Assembly: GCA_030704615.1 (NCBI GenBank)
Contig: CM060732.1
Coordinates: forward strand, 18,228,001 to 18,292,000
Origin: Takakia lepidozioides
Taxonomy: Eukaryota > Streptophyta > Takakiopsida > Takakiales > Takakiaceae
Direction of reading: 5' to 3'
Length of the DNA stretch: 64,000 bases
Shown here: positions 35,127 to 46,128 of the stretch, piece by piece
Numbering within the stretch: the stretch's first letter is position 1
Layout of the letters: every line of letters starts with the position of its first letter
Translations under genes and position numbers: made by a program
The notes under the pieces: model-generated
Told to the model about the DNA's origin: nothing
The model's database searches: none
What the model saw: the letters and a program-made list of their open reading frames with translations, nothing else

Positions 35127-35486
35127 ACCTCCACTGGACAGTCGTGTCAATGCTCACATTCATCCGTCATTTCAATTATTCATCCACGTACCCATATTCA
35201 TCCACTAATATTCATCCGTCCGACTTTTTTCATCTGTATCTCATCCAACCTCCACTGCACAGTGGAGGTTATATAATCAGATTCCATCTTCACATTACAT
35301 GTTCCAGACCAAACAGTAATTTCATTTCTATTCTACTTCTCGAAAACGTTCTTACACGAGGGTATTTACTCTTTTTCTATTGATTCATCTCTGAATAGAA
35401 TTTTTATTCATACTGAAAACTTCTTTGGGTAAGGTTGTTACGGAGGGGTTTTCAGTTTCTTGAACCTTGCGCGTGCAGTGGAGGTT
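35127..35486. repeat. Repeated CCTCCACTG motifs including a hairpin
   Basis: AACCTCCACTG (35247-35257) and its exact complement (35260-35270) are separated by two bases. The same motif occurs as ACCTCCACTGGACAGT at about 35127 and inverted as GCAGTGGAGGTT at about 35475, flanking the start of the DUF7869-type gene. They may be subterminal repeats or protein-binding sites of the element. Confidence 0.5.
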
Positions 35487-38187
35487 CCAGTGATCATGAG
35501 CTTAGAGACGGGTCAAAGAGTGTTTCTTACTCTTCCCGGGTCTTCATCTCCAGTAGCAACTGGGGACCGCCTTAATGTCTCCAGGGTTGGGACCTGTCAT
35601 GGACACCAATTATCTTCGTCAACCATTTCAGTGGTTCTCATCTCCTGTGATGAAGCACACACATTATGTTCTCTTCCTTATGGACATATGGATGCTGACA
35701 CCTTGAAGGAGGCCATTGGGACCCCGGTGGTGTGGAACGTTGGCGAAGTTCATGCGGAAGATAATGAGTATCAAGGGCATGACATGAATCCTGATTTTAC
35801 GTCGGAGACAAGGCGAAAAACCTTCGGAGGACTTGGCTATCCGTACTTCGTTTTGGGGACCCACTTTCGATGAGAGGAGAGAACATGGACTAAATGTTTC
35901 ACAACAACTTCACATGCTGGAAGGGACCTCTGGCAGGGCATACGTTACGATTGAGGGTGTAGATGTTTGTGAGACTGCGTGGTGGACAATTCACGGAATT
36001 GGCAAGTCCACATACATGGAGTACAAAACAGGGTTGGTTGTCAAGTCTCCATGGGAACCGTGGAGTGAAGAGGCCACGCCCACAGACGCTGCAGGCAAAG
36101 GGTAACATTATGTCCATTATCAACGGAAATACTGACCTCATGCCCCATAGGACAAGGTGCATTGGGGAGGGAAGGAGGGATACTTTGAGAGTCTTACCAT
36201 CTGAAATGAACTGGAAGCGAATACGAGAAGAGTCCAACGAGGTATGAAATCTCCCTCCTTCAATTTCATTCTTGGAAGTTTTTTCTGATTCAATGTGGAT
36301 GACCTTCCCTTGGAATTTGTCTCTTTCGACTGTGGTTCTAGTTTCATGAACCTTCACTGTCCAATGGACGTTCTTTTCCTGACCCTTCCTGATTGTAATA
36401 GACGAACAGACTTTTCGGGTTGAAATGAGTCTCGCAGTCGGCTGTTAGCCGCATCCGGAGTTGGATAACTAACGTGGAGGCTCGTAAAACTGGGAGCACA
36501 TTTGCGAAGTGCACGGAGAGTGAGATGTTAAAGGACCCGATCAAAAAGTCTGTCAAGAGAAGTGCGGAACATGTGTCACACAAACGAGCGCTTGATAAAC
36601 ATTTGAGGCACCAAGAGTCGTGTAGAAGACTGTACCATAGCTGGAGGAATGAGTCTGTTATGATTCCGGAGGAGTTTCTCTGTATTATTCACGACAAAAT
36701 GGATCATAGGAAACCAGCTATTCCAAGGCTCCAGACTCCAAACAAGATGATTTCTGGATTGGGTCAGCTTCCAGTCTCACTAACGGGAATAGTCACGCAC
36801 AGACGGTGATGGAGCTTACGGTTAGTATTCTCTTGAGTTTTGGAAGGGAAATTCAAACTTTACAATTGGTTCTTTGGCACGTTGCCTACGCCAGCTGGAG
36901 AAGCCAACCTGTCGCGAGTCTAGGAACATTTTGGATTATGGACTTCAAAACGAGTTTTTCGAATCACTTTTATGTTTGGATGCTCTTAAACCCTGCAGGC
37001 CGGAAGACAAACGTGGTGCTCGTCCACTTCCGAGAAGACTCTACTTGCAAATGGACAACTCCGCGAAGGACAATAAGAACAGATGAATGCTTGTTTTTCT
37101 ATCCCTCCTGACCGCCAAAGATGTTTTTGAAGAGATCCAGCTAGGGTTTCTAATGGTCGGACATACCCATGAGGACATCGACTGGTTCTTCAACTACCTT
37201 TCGAAGAAGCTAAAGGAACGAATCACCTACATTCTTTCGGATTTGATGAGGTCATTCATGACCTCGCAAGATCTGCAGTTCATTCCACAGATTATTCAGG
37301 AGGTTCCCGACTTCAAGAATTTTGTAAATGGTTGTATTCTGGATGGAAATGAGGCGTTGGTCGGGATTTCGGAGATGCACATCTTCCGTTTTTTTAAGGA
37401 TGCGGAGGGTTGGCCCATCATGAAGTACAAAAAGTCAGCTACTGATTCGGATTGGCTTCCAACAAACAATAGCGTGAAGATGTGGAAGTCCAATCCTGAC
37501 GGGACTCCCAAGCTCCCTGAAGGAGACCCAGACGCCGTTCCAAGGAGACCTATCTGGGGAGTCGGGGACGACTCCTCCGAAAAACAGTCATTCATCAAGA
37601 ATGGAATAAAAAAATACAGGGATTTTTGGACGAAATGAATGATGCTTGACGATCATTACAGAGGTCGAATGGAACAATACGACCAATACTGGGGAAACAT
37701 TCTCGCCGAGCTGGATAAGCCAATTCCAGAAACTCTCGAGCGTACTCATCTGCTTGAGGGATTCTGGCCGAAAAAAAATTGGTCCACGAATCATCGCAGA
37801 GATGGAATCCATCCACAGATAGTGCCAGATGTGGAAGAAGAGGATGAAATCCCAGAACCTTACTGTGGCCCGAGGTGTGAGCGTCCAAGGATACCCTTGA
37901 ATCCGTTCAAGGATATTGAGAAAGGGTTTTTTGTGCTCGTTCGCCCTCATGACCCAAGTTCGTGCCCGGTCTGGATGAAGGTAGCAATATTTGACGTGAT
38001 CCGCGAAAGGGAGGATCCTAATTTTAAGAAGGTGAACCTGGTGGAGTGGTGGAGACGGAGAAAATGTGGTAACCCAACAAACTTGGAAAGGTACAGGGAC
38101 TGTTGGTCAAAACTTTGGGAGTATAACTTGTCAGATCCTCCTCAATGGATCCACGTGAACAATGTTATGTGGACAATGCCTCTATGA
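35460..38187 (+). pseudogene. DUF7869-type transposon-associated protein (broken)
   Basis: Plus strand pieces: 35833-36010 encodes YVTIEGVDVCETAWWTIHGI followed by GKSTYMEYKTG, the small N-terminal module of this group. An exon from about 36474 reads KRALDKHLRHQESCRRLYH then DKMDHRKPAIPRLQTPNKMI. From 36874 come GLQNEFFESLLCLDALKP, YLQMDNSAKDNKNR, a TGA (37084-37086), then GFLMVGHTHEDIDWFFNYLS. After another TGA (37636-37638) comes a C-terminal domain with FFVLVRPHDPSSCPVWMKVA and a Trp-rich end. The MDN..KNKN and GHTHEDID motifs are the hallmark of DUF7869 proteins, which are multi-copy in many algal and animal genomes and are thought to be transposon-encoded. Stops and a frame change near 36800 make this copy inactive unless recoded. 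Confidence 0.7.
36350..36375 (+). repeat. Copy 1 of a GTCCAATGGACGTTCT motif
   Basis: GAACCTTCACTGTCCAATGG runs into ACGTTCT. A second copy (GAACCTCGAATGTCCAATGG then ACGTTCT) lies at 38429-38455, just past the end of the DUF7869-type gene. GTCCA.TGGAC is nearly palindromic. Confidence 0.5.
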
Positions 38188-39099
38188 AAAAATACGACAA
38201 GGAATAGCACTAAGAGAATTACAGCCGCCGAAGCAGTGAAGGCGTGCGCTAATTTGGAGGAGGCTAATCGTCAGTCAGAAAGCAAGTCGTGCGAACGAGT
38301 TGCAGACCAAGGACAAAATGTTGAGGTCAACTCCAGTACTTCGATTTAAGAAATAAATTTTTTCTTCTCTATATGGCCCTTCTTGTTTGCGTTGGGGGCT
38401 CTTTTTTGTTATTTTCTTTTGTCGTACTGAACCTCGAATGTCCAATGGACGTTCTCGACCTTTGTTTCTGGTGTGTTGGATTCTGGCCTGCAGTACATTC
38501 TGGTCAACGAAGAAAAACCCTATGGGGGAGTCTGGCCTACATAACATACAGATCACAGGAACAAAAATGGTGGGCACGACCACTGGAGTCTTCAAATTCG
38601 GTCAAAGTGGTTTTTAATATCGAAAAAAAATAGCCCATTTCCAGTCCTTCTCTCAATGATTGCACTTGCTTTTCGCATAACCAATTCTCCCACTGAACTC
38701 TCCCCCACTAGGAGGACCCTTACCCAATCGTTGTTGACATACTTTTCAATTTGCCAGTCGTGAAGTTTTTTCTTTGAGGTTTTCCTCCATTTTCCCTCTA
38801 AGCTCTACGACTTTTCTACACCAAATTTTCATTTCATTTCATTCTCATCTTTGGCTGTGGTTTACTTGCATTGTTTCACACGATTTTTTCCGTTGTTCAA
38901 ATTTAAAGCAATTTTTATTTCTCATAGTTTTTATTTGGTGGTCTGACTTTTTATCCTCTCTCATGTTTTCTTCGGATCCATTTTCTTCCATGAGAACCAG
39001 GCGCTTCCCAAAGTCGTTATATAACGCCATTTTCTTTCCAAATCTCATAGGGTGTACTTTCAGCTTTTTTTTTGGCAATTTAGGATTTTGGATTGACAT
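38188..39099. other. AT-rich spacer, no supported gene
   Basis: Follows the DUF7869-type gene. T-rich low-complexity sequence with long but featureless frames on both strands; contains the second GTCCAATGGACGTTCT motif. Confidence 0.5.
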
Positions 39100-40330
39100 A
39101 CCTTTTATATACCTTGCTTTTTATGTTAGCATTACCCCTAAACCCTTACCCTTTTGCAAATGGCCCATGAACTATTTATACCATAGCCATAGCCATAACC
39201 ATAACCATTATGGTTATTGAAATGTCTTCTCCCTTCACTTTTGCGCTAGGTTTTTCCTTTGTTTTGGATTGACATGCACTTAGGCATGTTACAGTTTGCT
39301 TTCTATGTTACATCTTAATACCAGGTTCCAAGGACGAGTCTTTCATTCAAATACTTGTCCATAATATTAGGTTATTCATTTTTATTTTGCTTACTACCCT
39401 ACTAACAACATTGAGTTCTAGCGACTGGAGTCTTCCATAAGTGTTTGTTTATTTTGTACCTTAAACAAAAACCTAAAACCCTACCCAGAACCCTTACTAT
39501 AAAACCCTAAACATTTACCCTTAACCCAATACCCCAGAACCCTTACCCTTCCATTTGCAAATGGGAATCAACTATCCATACCATAACCATAACCATTATG
39601 GTTATCCAAATCTCTTCAATGTATCCAAATTTTCATTTTGTACCCTAACAAAAACTAAGTTGTAGCGAGTGCGAGTCTTTCGGCATGTATGCTAGTCGGA
39701 AACCCTAAACAAAACCCTACGCCATTATTACGTCTAAACCCTTACCCTTCCCCTGCAAATGTGAATGAAGTATCCATACCATAATCATATGTATCTTAAT
39801 ATCAGGTTCCAAGGACGAATCTTCAATCTAAATACTTGTCCGGCCTAATGACTCTTCCATAATATTTGTTTCTCCATTTTTATTTTTATTTTTTATCCTA
39901 CTAACACACACCAAGTTCTAGCGAGTGTGAGTCTTCCATATTTGTTTGTCCATTTGTACCTTAAACCCAAACCGAAAACCCTACCTTTACCATCACCCCT
40001 AAGCCATTAATCTTACCATAAATCAAAAACTTTAGTGTACTACCCTAGTTACACTCCAAAACTTATTGTACTACCATGTTACCTCTTCTCAATGTTTCAT
40101 GCTCTTTTAATATTTTCTTTTGTTGGATAAGGTATGATAGAATGATTATAGGACCATTCTTAATTCTACCGAGTGTGAGTCCATCATATTTGTTTGTCCC
40201 TTTGTACCCTAAATCCAAACCCTAAACCCTTACCCTTACTGTAAACCCAAACCTTATTGCACTTCTCTATTGTACTACCCTAGTACCTCTTCCGAATGTT
40301 TCATGCTATTCTAATATTTTACTGCCCTTG
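39100..40330. repeat. Degenerate tandem array with telomere-like CCCTAAA units
   Basis: A unit of about 480 bp recurs: CAGGTTCCAAGGACGA(G/A)TCTT at about 39321 and 39803, GTTCTAGCGA(C/G)T at 39416 and 39912, TTTGTACCTTAAAC at 39454 and 39953, and CATACCATAACCATAACCAT at about 39576, with related sequence at 39180. Between these, runs such as AAACCCTAAACCCTTACCCT resemble the plant telomere repeat in scrambled form. This could be an interstitial telomere-derived satellite. Confidence 0.6.
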
Positions 40331-40771
40331 TCACATCCAAAACATGATTCATTCCAATGGCATGGTATGTGAACATTGTGCTTGATATGAATATTCAATC
40401 AAGAAAATTACTAGCAAGTTGTATTGAGTATGGTAGAGTAGGAGTTTGCCCCATGTTCGATGCGACCCATTTGTTTATCATGATCCTGCAATGGAATATT
40501 ACATTATTCGACTTCCAAGTGGACGTTCAATGAATTGTTCAATATTGCTACTTCACAAGCACTTCAATGTCAAATGGACCTCTTATATGACACATTTTGA
40601 AACAAGTATGACATCACCTGTAATTTCACAAAGTTCAATCACACATTACACCATGATATTATTAATATTTCAATTAATTTTTATTCAAATATATATTTAA
40701 GTTTAGTATGGATTTAAGCCAAAAGTCCAGAATTAATTAAAATAGTGTATTATTGTCACTTCCTATTTACT

Positions 40772-42640
40772 AGGCGTCAAGTCGCTCTTGTTCTTGGTTG
40801 GAGAGAGAGAAGAGAGGAAGTCGACAATGAGGGTTTTAGTGACTATGTCAATTTAATTTGAGAGAGGATGTTTGGCCTGATGCCGACAGTCAGGCGTCTG
40901 AGATGGCTCGTGCAAAGAGAAGTATTTCTGCAAATATGACGTCACCTCCCAAGGGTGTAGTGAGGAGAAGAAGTATTGCTAGAGAGAATGTGGGCATTGG
41001 GAGAGAGTGTGCTGGTCCTGCCTTCAACATTGATTGTTACGGTGGATTTTCGAGTCATGCGAAGGTGATTCCCCTCGTGGAATTGGGTCGGCCTACTTTG
41101 GGTGAGTTGCATCCCAACACGGGTGCGTTTGTGGATGTGGGTGGTTCTTCTTCTGCTCCTACTAACCAGCACGATGGGGCCCATTCTGCTTTTGATGATT
41201 TGTTGGGGGAGGATGATGGGTACGTGGGGGACTTGGCTGACGAGGCCGATTGGGATAATGAGAATCTTGACATGGAGGGTGATAGTGTTGATGAAGTACC
41301 TAACCTGGATTTTGTGAACATGTTCAAGCCTTGTACCTGGGGGAAAAAAAGTGGGCATCGATTTTATAAACGATAGAGATGTTTTCAGTGGCCCCAAACT
41401 TGGTCCCTGCCTCTCGGACATGAAGGGTTCCAGTCCTATTTGGTTCTTTCACCTGTTATGGAGGCAATCTGTACTCAAGCAGATCTGTAGAGAGTCGAAC
41501 CGCTATGCATGTGAAGTGTTGGATACAGACACTCGTGGGAGGGGCCTTGTTGGAAGGAATTGATAGTTCCTGAACTGCGGGCTTGGATTGGTGTTTGTGT
41601 GTTTATGGGCATGAAGAAGCTGCCCCGAACTCGGTGTTACTGGCAACACTCCGAGGTGTTCTTCTCTTGCCCTGTCATCCGCAAAGTAATGACCCGAGAC
41701 AGGTGGGAGGCCAAACTTAGATGTTTGCACCTTGTCAACAATAACACTCTGGTCTCTGATCGTTGCAGTCCCAATTTGACAAGTTGGGAAAGCTTAGGCG
41801 GGTTTGCGATGAAGTTGTTGCTAGATGTAAGTCGCTCTAGAATCTTCATAAGATGTTGACGGTTGACGAGGTCATGATCCGTTACAAGGGCAAATATTGT
41901 GCGATTAGGATATACATGCCAAAGAAGCCTTGCAAGTGAGGCATAAAGGTGTGGGCGTTGGCTGATTCGGAGACTTCTTATGTGTACAATTTCTTTGTTT
42001 ACTGCGGGAAGAATGCAGGGGGGTCTGAGGGTGAAAGGCCAAAAAATGGCAAAGATGAGGGTTATGATGTTGTCACCAGGCTTGGTGCGGGATTGCATGG
42101 TTTGGGGCACTAACAATTACTTCATCTCGGTGCAGCTTCTCTATGACTTGGCCCAAGTTGGCACTTGGGCCACTGGTACAGTTAGACTAAACAGGAAGGG
42201 CCTCCCTCCCTCTTTGTTATCCTTGGAAAAGTATAAGACTGCCAGACAAGGTCAGTCATGCTACAAGATGCATGCTTCTAGGGAGCTTGCTGCAGTCTTG
42301 TGGTGGGACAATAAGGGGGTGTTTCTTTTGTCTTCTACAGCTAGGCTAGCCTGCAGGTCTTCTTCTCTTGTAAGACGGTTCATGGGACACCAGAGGGTGT
42401 CAATGCCATCTGTTCCTGCACATCTGCAATATCAAACATACATGCGAGGGGTAGATGTGCAAGACCAGCTTTGAGGTGTGTACAGCTTGCAACTGCGCAC
42501 AAAGAAGTGGTGGCATCGGCTGTTTTTCTTCCTTACGGACACAAGCATGGTGAATGCATATATCTTGCATTCAGCCCATGTCACCAAGATGGGCCGGTGG
42601 GCCATGAGCCATTTAGAGTTCAATTTGGCGCTCGTCTATC
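40772..42640 (+). pseudogene. PiggyBac-like transposase relic (copy B)
   Basis: Plus strand, several frames: QVALVLGWRERE at the start, an acidic region (LLGEDDGYVGDLADEADWDN), GVCVFMGMKKLPRTR..YW, LTVDEVMIRYKGKYC with the first catalytic Asp, GIKVWALADSETSYVYNFFV, NYFISVQLLYDLAQVGTW, WWDNKGVFLLSS with the third Asp, then GVDVQDQL and TKKWWHRLFFFLTD. These are the conserved blocks of DDE_Tnp_1_7 (PiggyBac) transposases. The second catalytic Asp is replaced by Asn (TNNYF), TGA stands for Trp after KKPCK (41937-41939) and TGA for Arg after DVQDQL, so it is inactive. Confidence 0.85.
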
Positions 42641-45600
42641 ATTGACAACAGGGACTTGCATAGACAACATTGACAGCATGGGAACGTAGCTCAGACGGTT
42701 GGCAGTTGGACAGTTGGTTGCCTGCAGGTTGAAAAGATGAAACAAAAGGCCTTCCGAAGCAATCGTGGGGTGTTGCGTTTCGGAGGACCTGTTATTTCTT
42801 TGAACAAACGATGACGTAGCCCGATTTTTTTGGCCGGAATTCTCTGCCGGCTCAGGCAGCAGTTCCCCAGAGTTGGGATTCAAGTAGAAATGGAAAGAAA
42901 TGGAAATCGATGCATGTGGATAGGTTAGAATGCTTCCAAATTTTGTGTGGTAGTAAGTTTCCAAGCAAGGAACAATATGACCAGAGGAATTCACCCTCTG
43001 ATGAGAATTTGGACACTTTTGAGGCTGATTTGGGGTCAATTGTAATGGATGGTCTTATTCACCCACCTATTTTCCCATACAAAGCAACCCTCATGTGGTC
43101 TTGGAATTTGGTTGTGATATTTTGGCCCAAGGTGCTCTACATGCCAGGCAATCAGAATATCCGGGGTGGCCTGTACCAATGAAAATTCATTTTGCCAGGC
43201 CAAATACTTGGTCAAACCATTTTTCCACTCCAAAACTAGAGCACAGTAGACATTTACAGCTTGGATTTTTGTTATAATCTTCGTAATGACATGGTGAAAT
43301 CAACTGGAATTTTTACAGTAGGTTCCTGAAGTAGGTAGGATTACTTTCATACGGTTCATCCCCCTGGATGTTTGTCAAATGTCAAATATGCCCTCAAGCA
43401 TGAGGGCATGTTCCGTTTTGAAATGGGCCCACCAAAAACGGGCTCGTCCATTAGGGGTTAAGCTACTGGATTATTTTTGGCCCTAACGTAGCACACTCGG
43501 CGGAAATTTTAGGCCTAAAGACAAACTTATGTCGAGTGCCCACGGCTCCGGGGTTAAAGTTGGGCTTAGGGCAACTTTACCTCCATTTTTTTTCAACATT
43601 TCCCCCAAGCGCAAGCATCGTATGGGTCTTGGGTTTAACCCCCTTTTCTATACATTTTTTGCAAATCCAAACAAGTTTGCACACAGGTACATTGTTTGCA
43701 CACAGGTTTCATACAGAGTGACCAAAGTTAAAACTAGTCGAAAGAAGTAGGAGCACCTCTGACAGCAAGGCAGACGCCTTCTTCCCGCCTTATGTTTACA
43801 AGCTCCATGGCAATCTGAGACGGGTGTCCAACTGTAGGCATTTGGCAGCCACTTCAGGGCACTAGCGTTGGTTGAAAAGTCTCTAATTAGAGACTGAATA
43901 GGAGAGAAAAATCACCTTTATAGTAAAAGCTCTTAACAACAGGTTTTATAGTTCTTAAACCACGCTTCTCAGGGGTAGTAGCTAAAATCGATTTTAGAGC
44001 TTTTAGTGCCAGGATTTACAAGTAGATAGGAATTTTTTTTATGGTAAAAGCATTAAGAATAACCTGGTGGGAACTCCGTTTGGAAAAAATGGCCTTAATA
44101 CATCAAATACCGTGTGGTGTGAAAAAAGCTGAACACAAACTAATTTGAGAGTCTCTCATGTTTGTTCTAGAATGTTATAAGTTAGTAAACTTGTGTGATA
44201 TAGTTTGAGGTAGTGTTCATGTCCTTATACAGTCTGGAAAGTCCTTTTCAATCAAGTGAGGATCAGATCCCTACAATGCCACAAATTGAGAAGGGCATGA
44301 GAACATCCAATAAAGAAATAGGACAGACACTGTCTATGTGCACATACACCACTTCAGCTTGTTCATTGTAGATTTGATACAACTGCTATTGAACTCAATG
44401 GTTGGCACTAGCATTTATATGTAAAGCAATACTTGGGGAAGTATGCGTATTATCAACATGAGGCATATACCTTTGCTGGTAAGAGGTTTGCATTACTTGG
44501 ATGAACATGCAGGACTCAAGAAAGCTTGGTTACCCAATCTCCCCACAGAGGCAGCAGATGGGTGTTCCAACTAAGCACCACAGGATGAAATGCTTGGTGA
44601 CGAATGCCTCTGCATCATGGCAACCACACAACTCCCTCTCTAAGGAAAATTACTACGAAACAGATGCTGGACCAATGGGTGGTACTGATATACTACAGCA
44701 CTCCTCAAAAGTACTAGCTTCACTTGATTAGGCCAAGCAGGAAAGACCTGAGTGTGAGTAGGCATAGTTATGTATCAAGATAACTCCATTCCTTGGGGGC
44801 TTTGCTGAAAAGACTTGATTTCTAATTTCTTGATTATTAAGTTAAGTTATTTAACCTGGGTTGGTAATGGCTGGTATGACAATTGGAATACGACCAGTTG
44901 ATAACTGCCTACAAATCCAAAATCTTGCATCTATTGAGAACAAGATATTAAATTTTGCAAATATTCTAATACCAGGCAACCTGCTGGTATGGTATGCGTG
45001 TGGGGAATCCTAAAGCCTTACTCCCCCAGTCCACTCCCCCAGTCCGCGTATCACATGGGTACACTGGTTCTTTCATACCCGACTGGTAAAGAGAAAGAAG
45101 TCTCTCCGGCCAAAGCCATTGTAACTAAGAGCCACTTTGCCTTGTGGCTAATGCCCCCCCTTTGGGAGGTGGGTCCTATGGAAGTAGGGGGCGCCCCTGC
45201 AATACTGGCTGGTATTGAAATGTAAATATTTCAATACCAAGACACCGCCGGTATCAAAAAGAAGTAATACCGCCCAACGCTGGTACCGACACCATTGGCA
45301 GAGGCCAATTCACATGAAAACTAACTCCTTAAACAAACATTTAACATGGAAATTTCCTTGCTCTTTCAGCTTTTTCTGCAATTATGATAATTCCTCCAAA
45401 CTTACATTTAATAGGGATAAGCTGACAACAAAACTATCACTGGGTCTAAGCAAATGTGGTGGAAGCCCTTTGCTGCCTGAGGAATTTGCATTACAGTGCA
45501 GTTGCTGACTGAAACCCCCTTACTGAAATGGATACATAGCAGTGTCGAAATGGTCATAAAGCAAACCCTCTTGAGAAATGTAACAGTAACAACCTAGGTA

Positions 45601-46128
45601 AAACAGAAATTTCCACAACTTACATTTGCAGCAAATCACAGGCTTTGAGCAGCCTGAAGATAACCCCTCTAGAGCTGATGCTTTAGCAAACAGCATTGCT
45701 GACATGACATCATTAAGTCTAAAGGACTTTCTGCAATCTGTATGATGCCAAATCGAGACTCAAAAAGGGGCCTACATACATATACACGATCAATCTGCTT
45801 CCCTCACAGAGAGAAAGAAACATTTCTGAGGACACTTTGCTGTGTGGACAACATCACACCAAGTCAAAGGTTGGTGGTGGCAAATACTGAGCCCACCCTA
45901 GAACCAGTCGGAAGCCTCCCCTAACCTAGTAAATAACCTCTGGATCCCTTTACAAAACCCAAGTTATTGGTATTTCGTGAAGAGTTAGGCACCATTCCAA
46001 TAAGCAGTACAGCTGAAGGCCTCACCTTGTGCTACATGGAGGGCAAACCAATACAAGAATTGATAAATAGAACAGAGCATTTGGTACAATGGTCACAACC
46101 GATGAGGCAGCCCAACCAAGGGGTCATC
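42641..46128. other. Intergenic, no supported gene
   Basis: AT-rich sequence with short frames and no domain. Contains perfect 16-bp palindromes GTCTCTAATTAGAGAC (43879-43894) and CTAAAATCGATTTTAG (43982-43997). The last few hundred bases should include the 3' UTR of the minus-strand gene that ends at 46129. Confidence 0.55.

Noticed and set aside
42681-42760. Possible tRNA starting GGGAACGTAGCTCAG
   Set aside because: The D-arm-like start is not followed by anticodon or T arms.
44501-44731. 76-codon plus-strand ORF as a small gene
   Set aside because: Length is expected by chance in this AT-rich interval and no domain, codon bias or splice context supports it.
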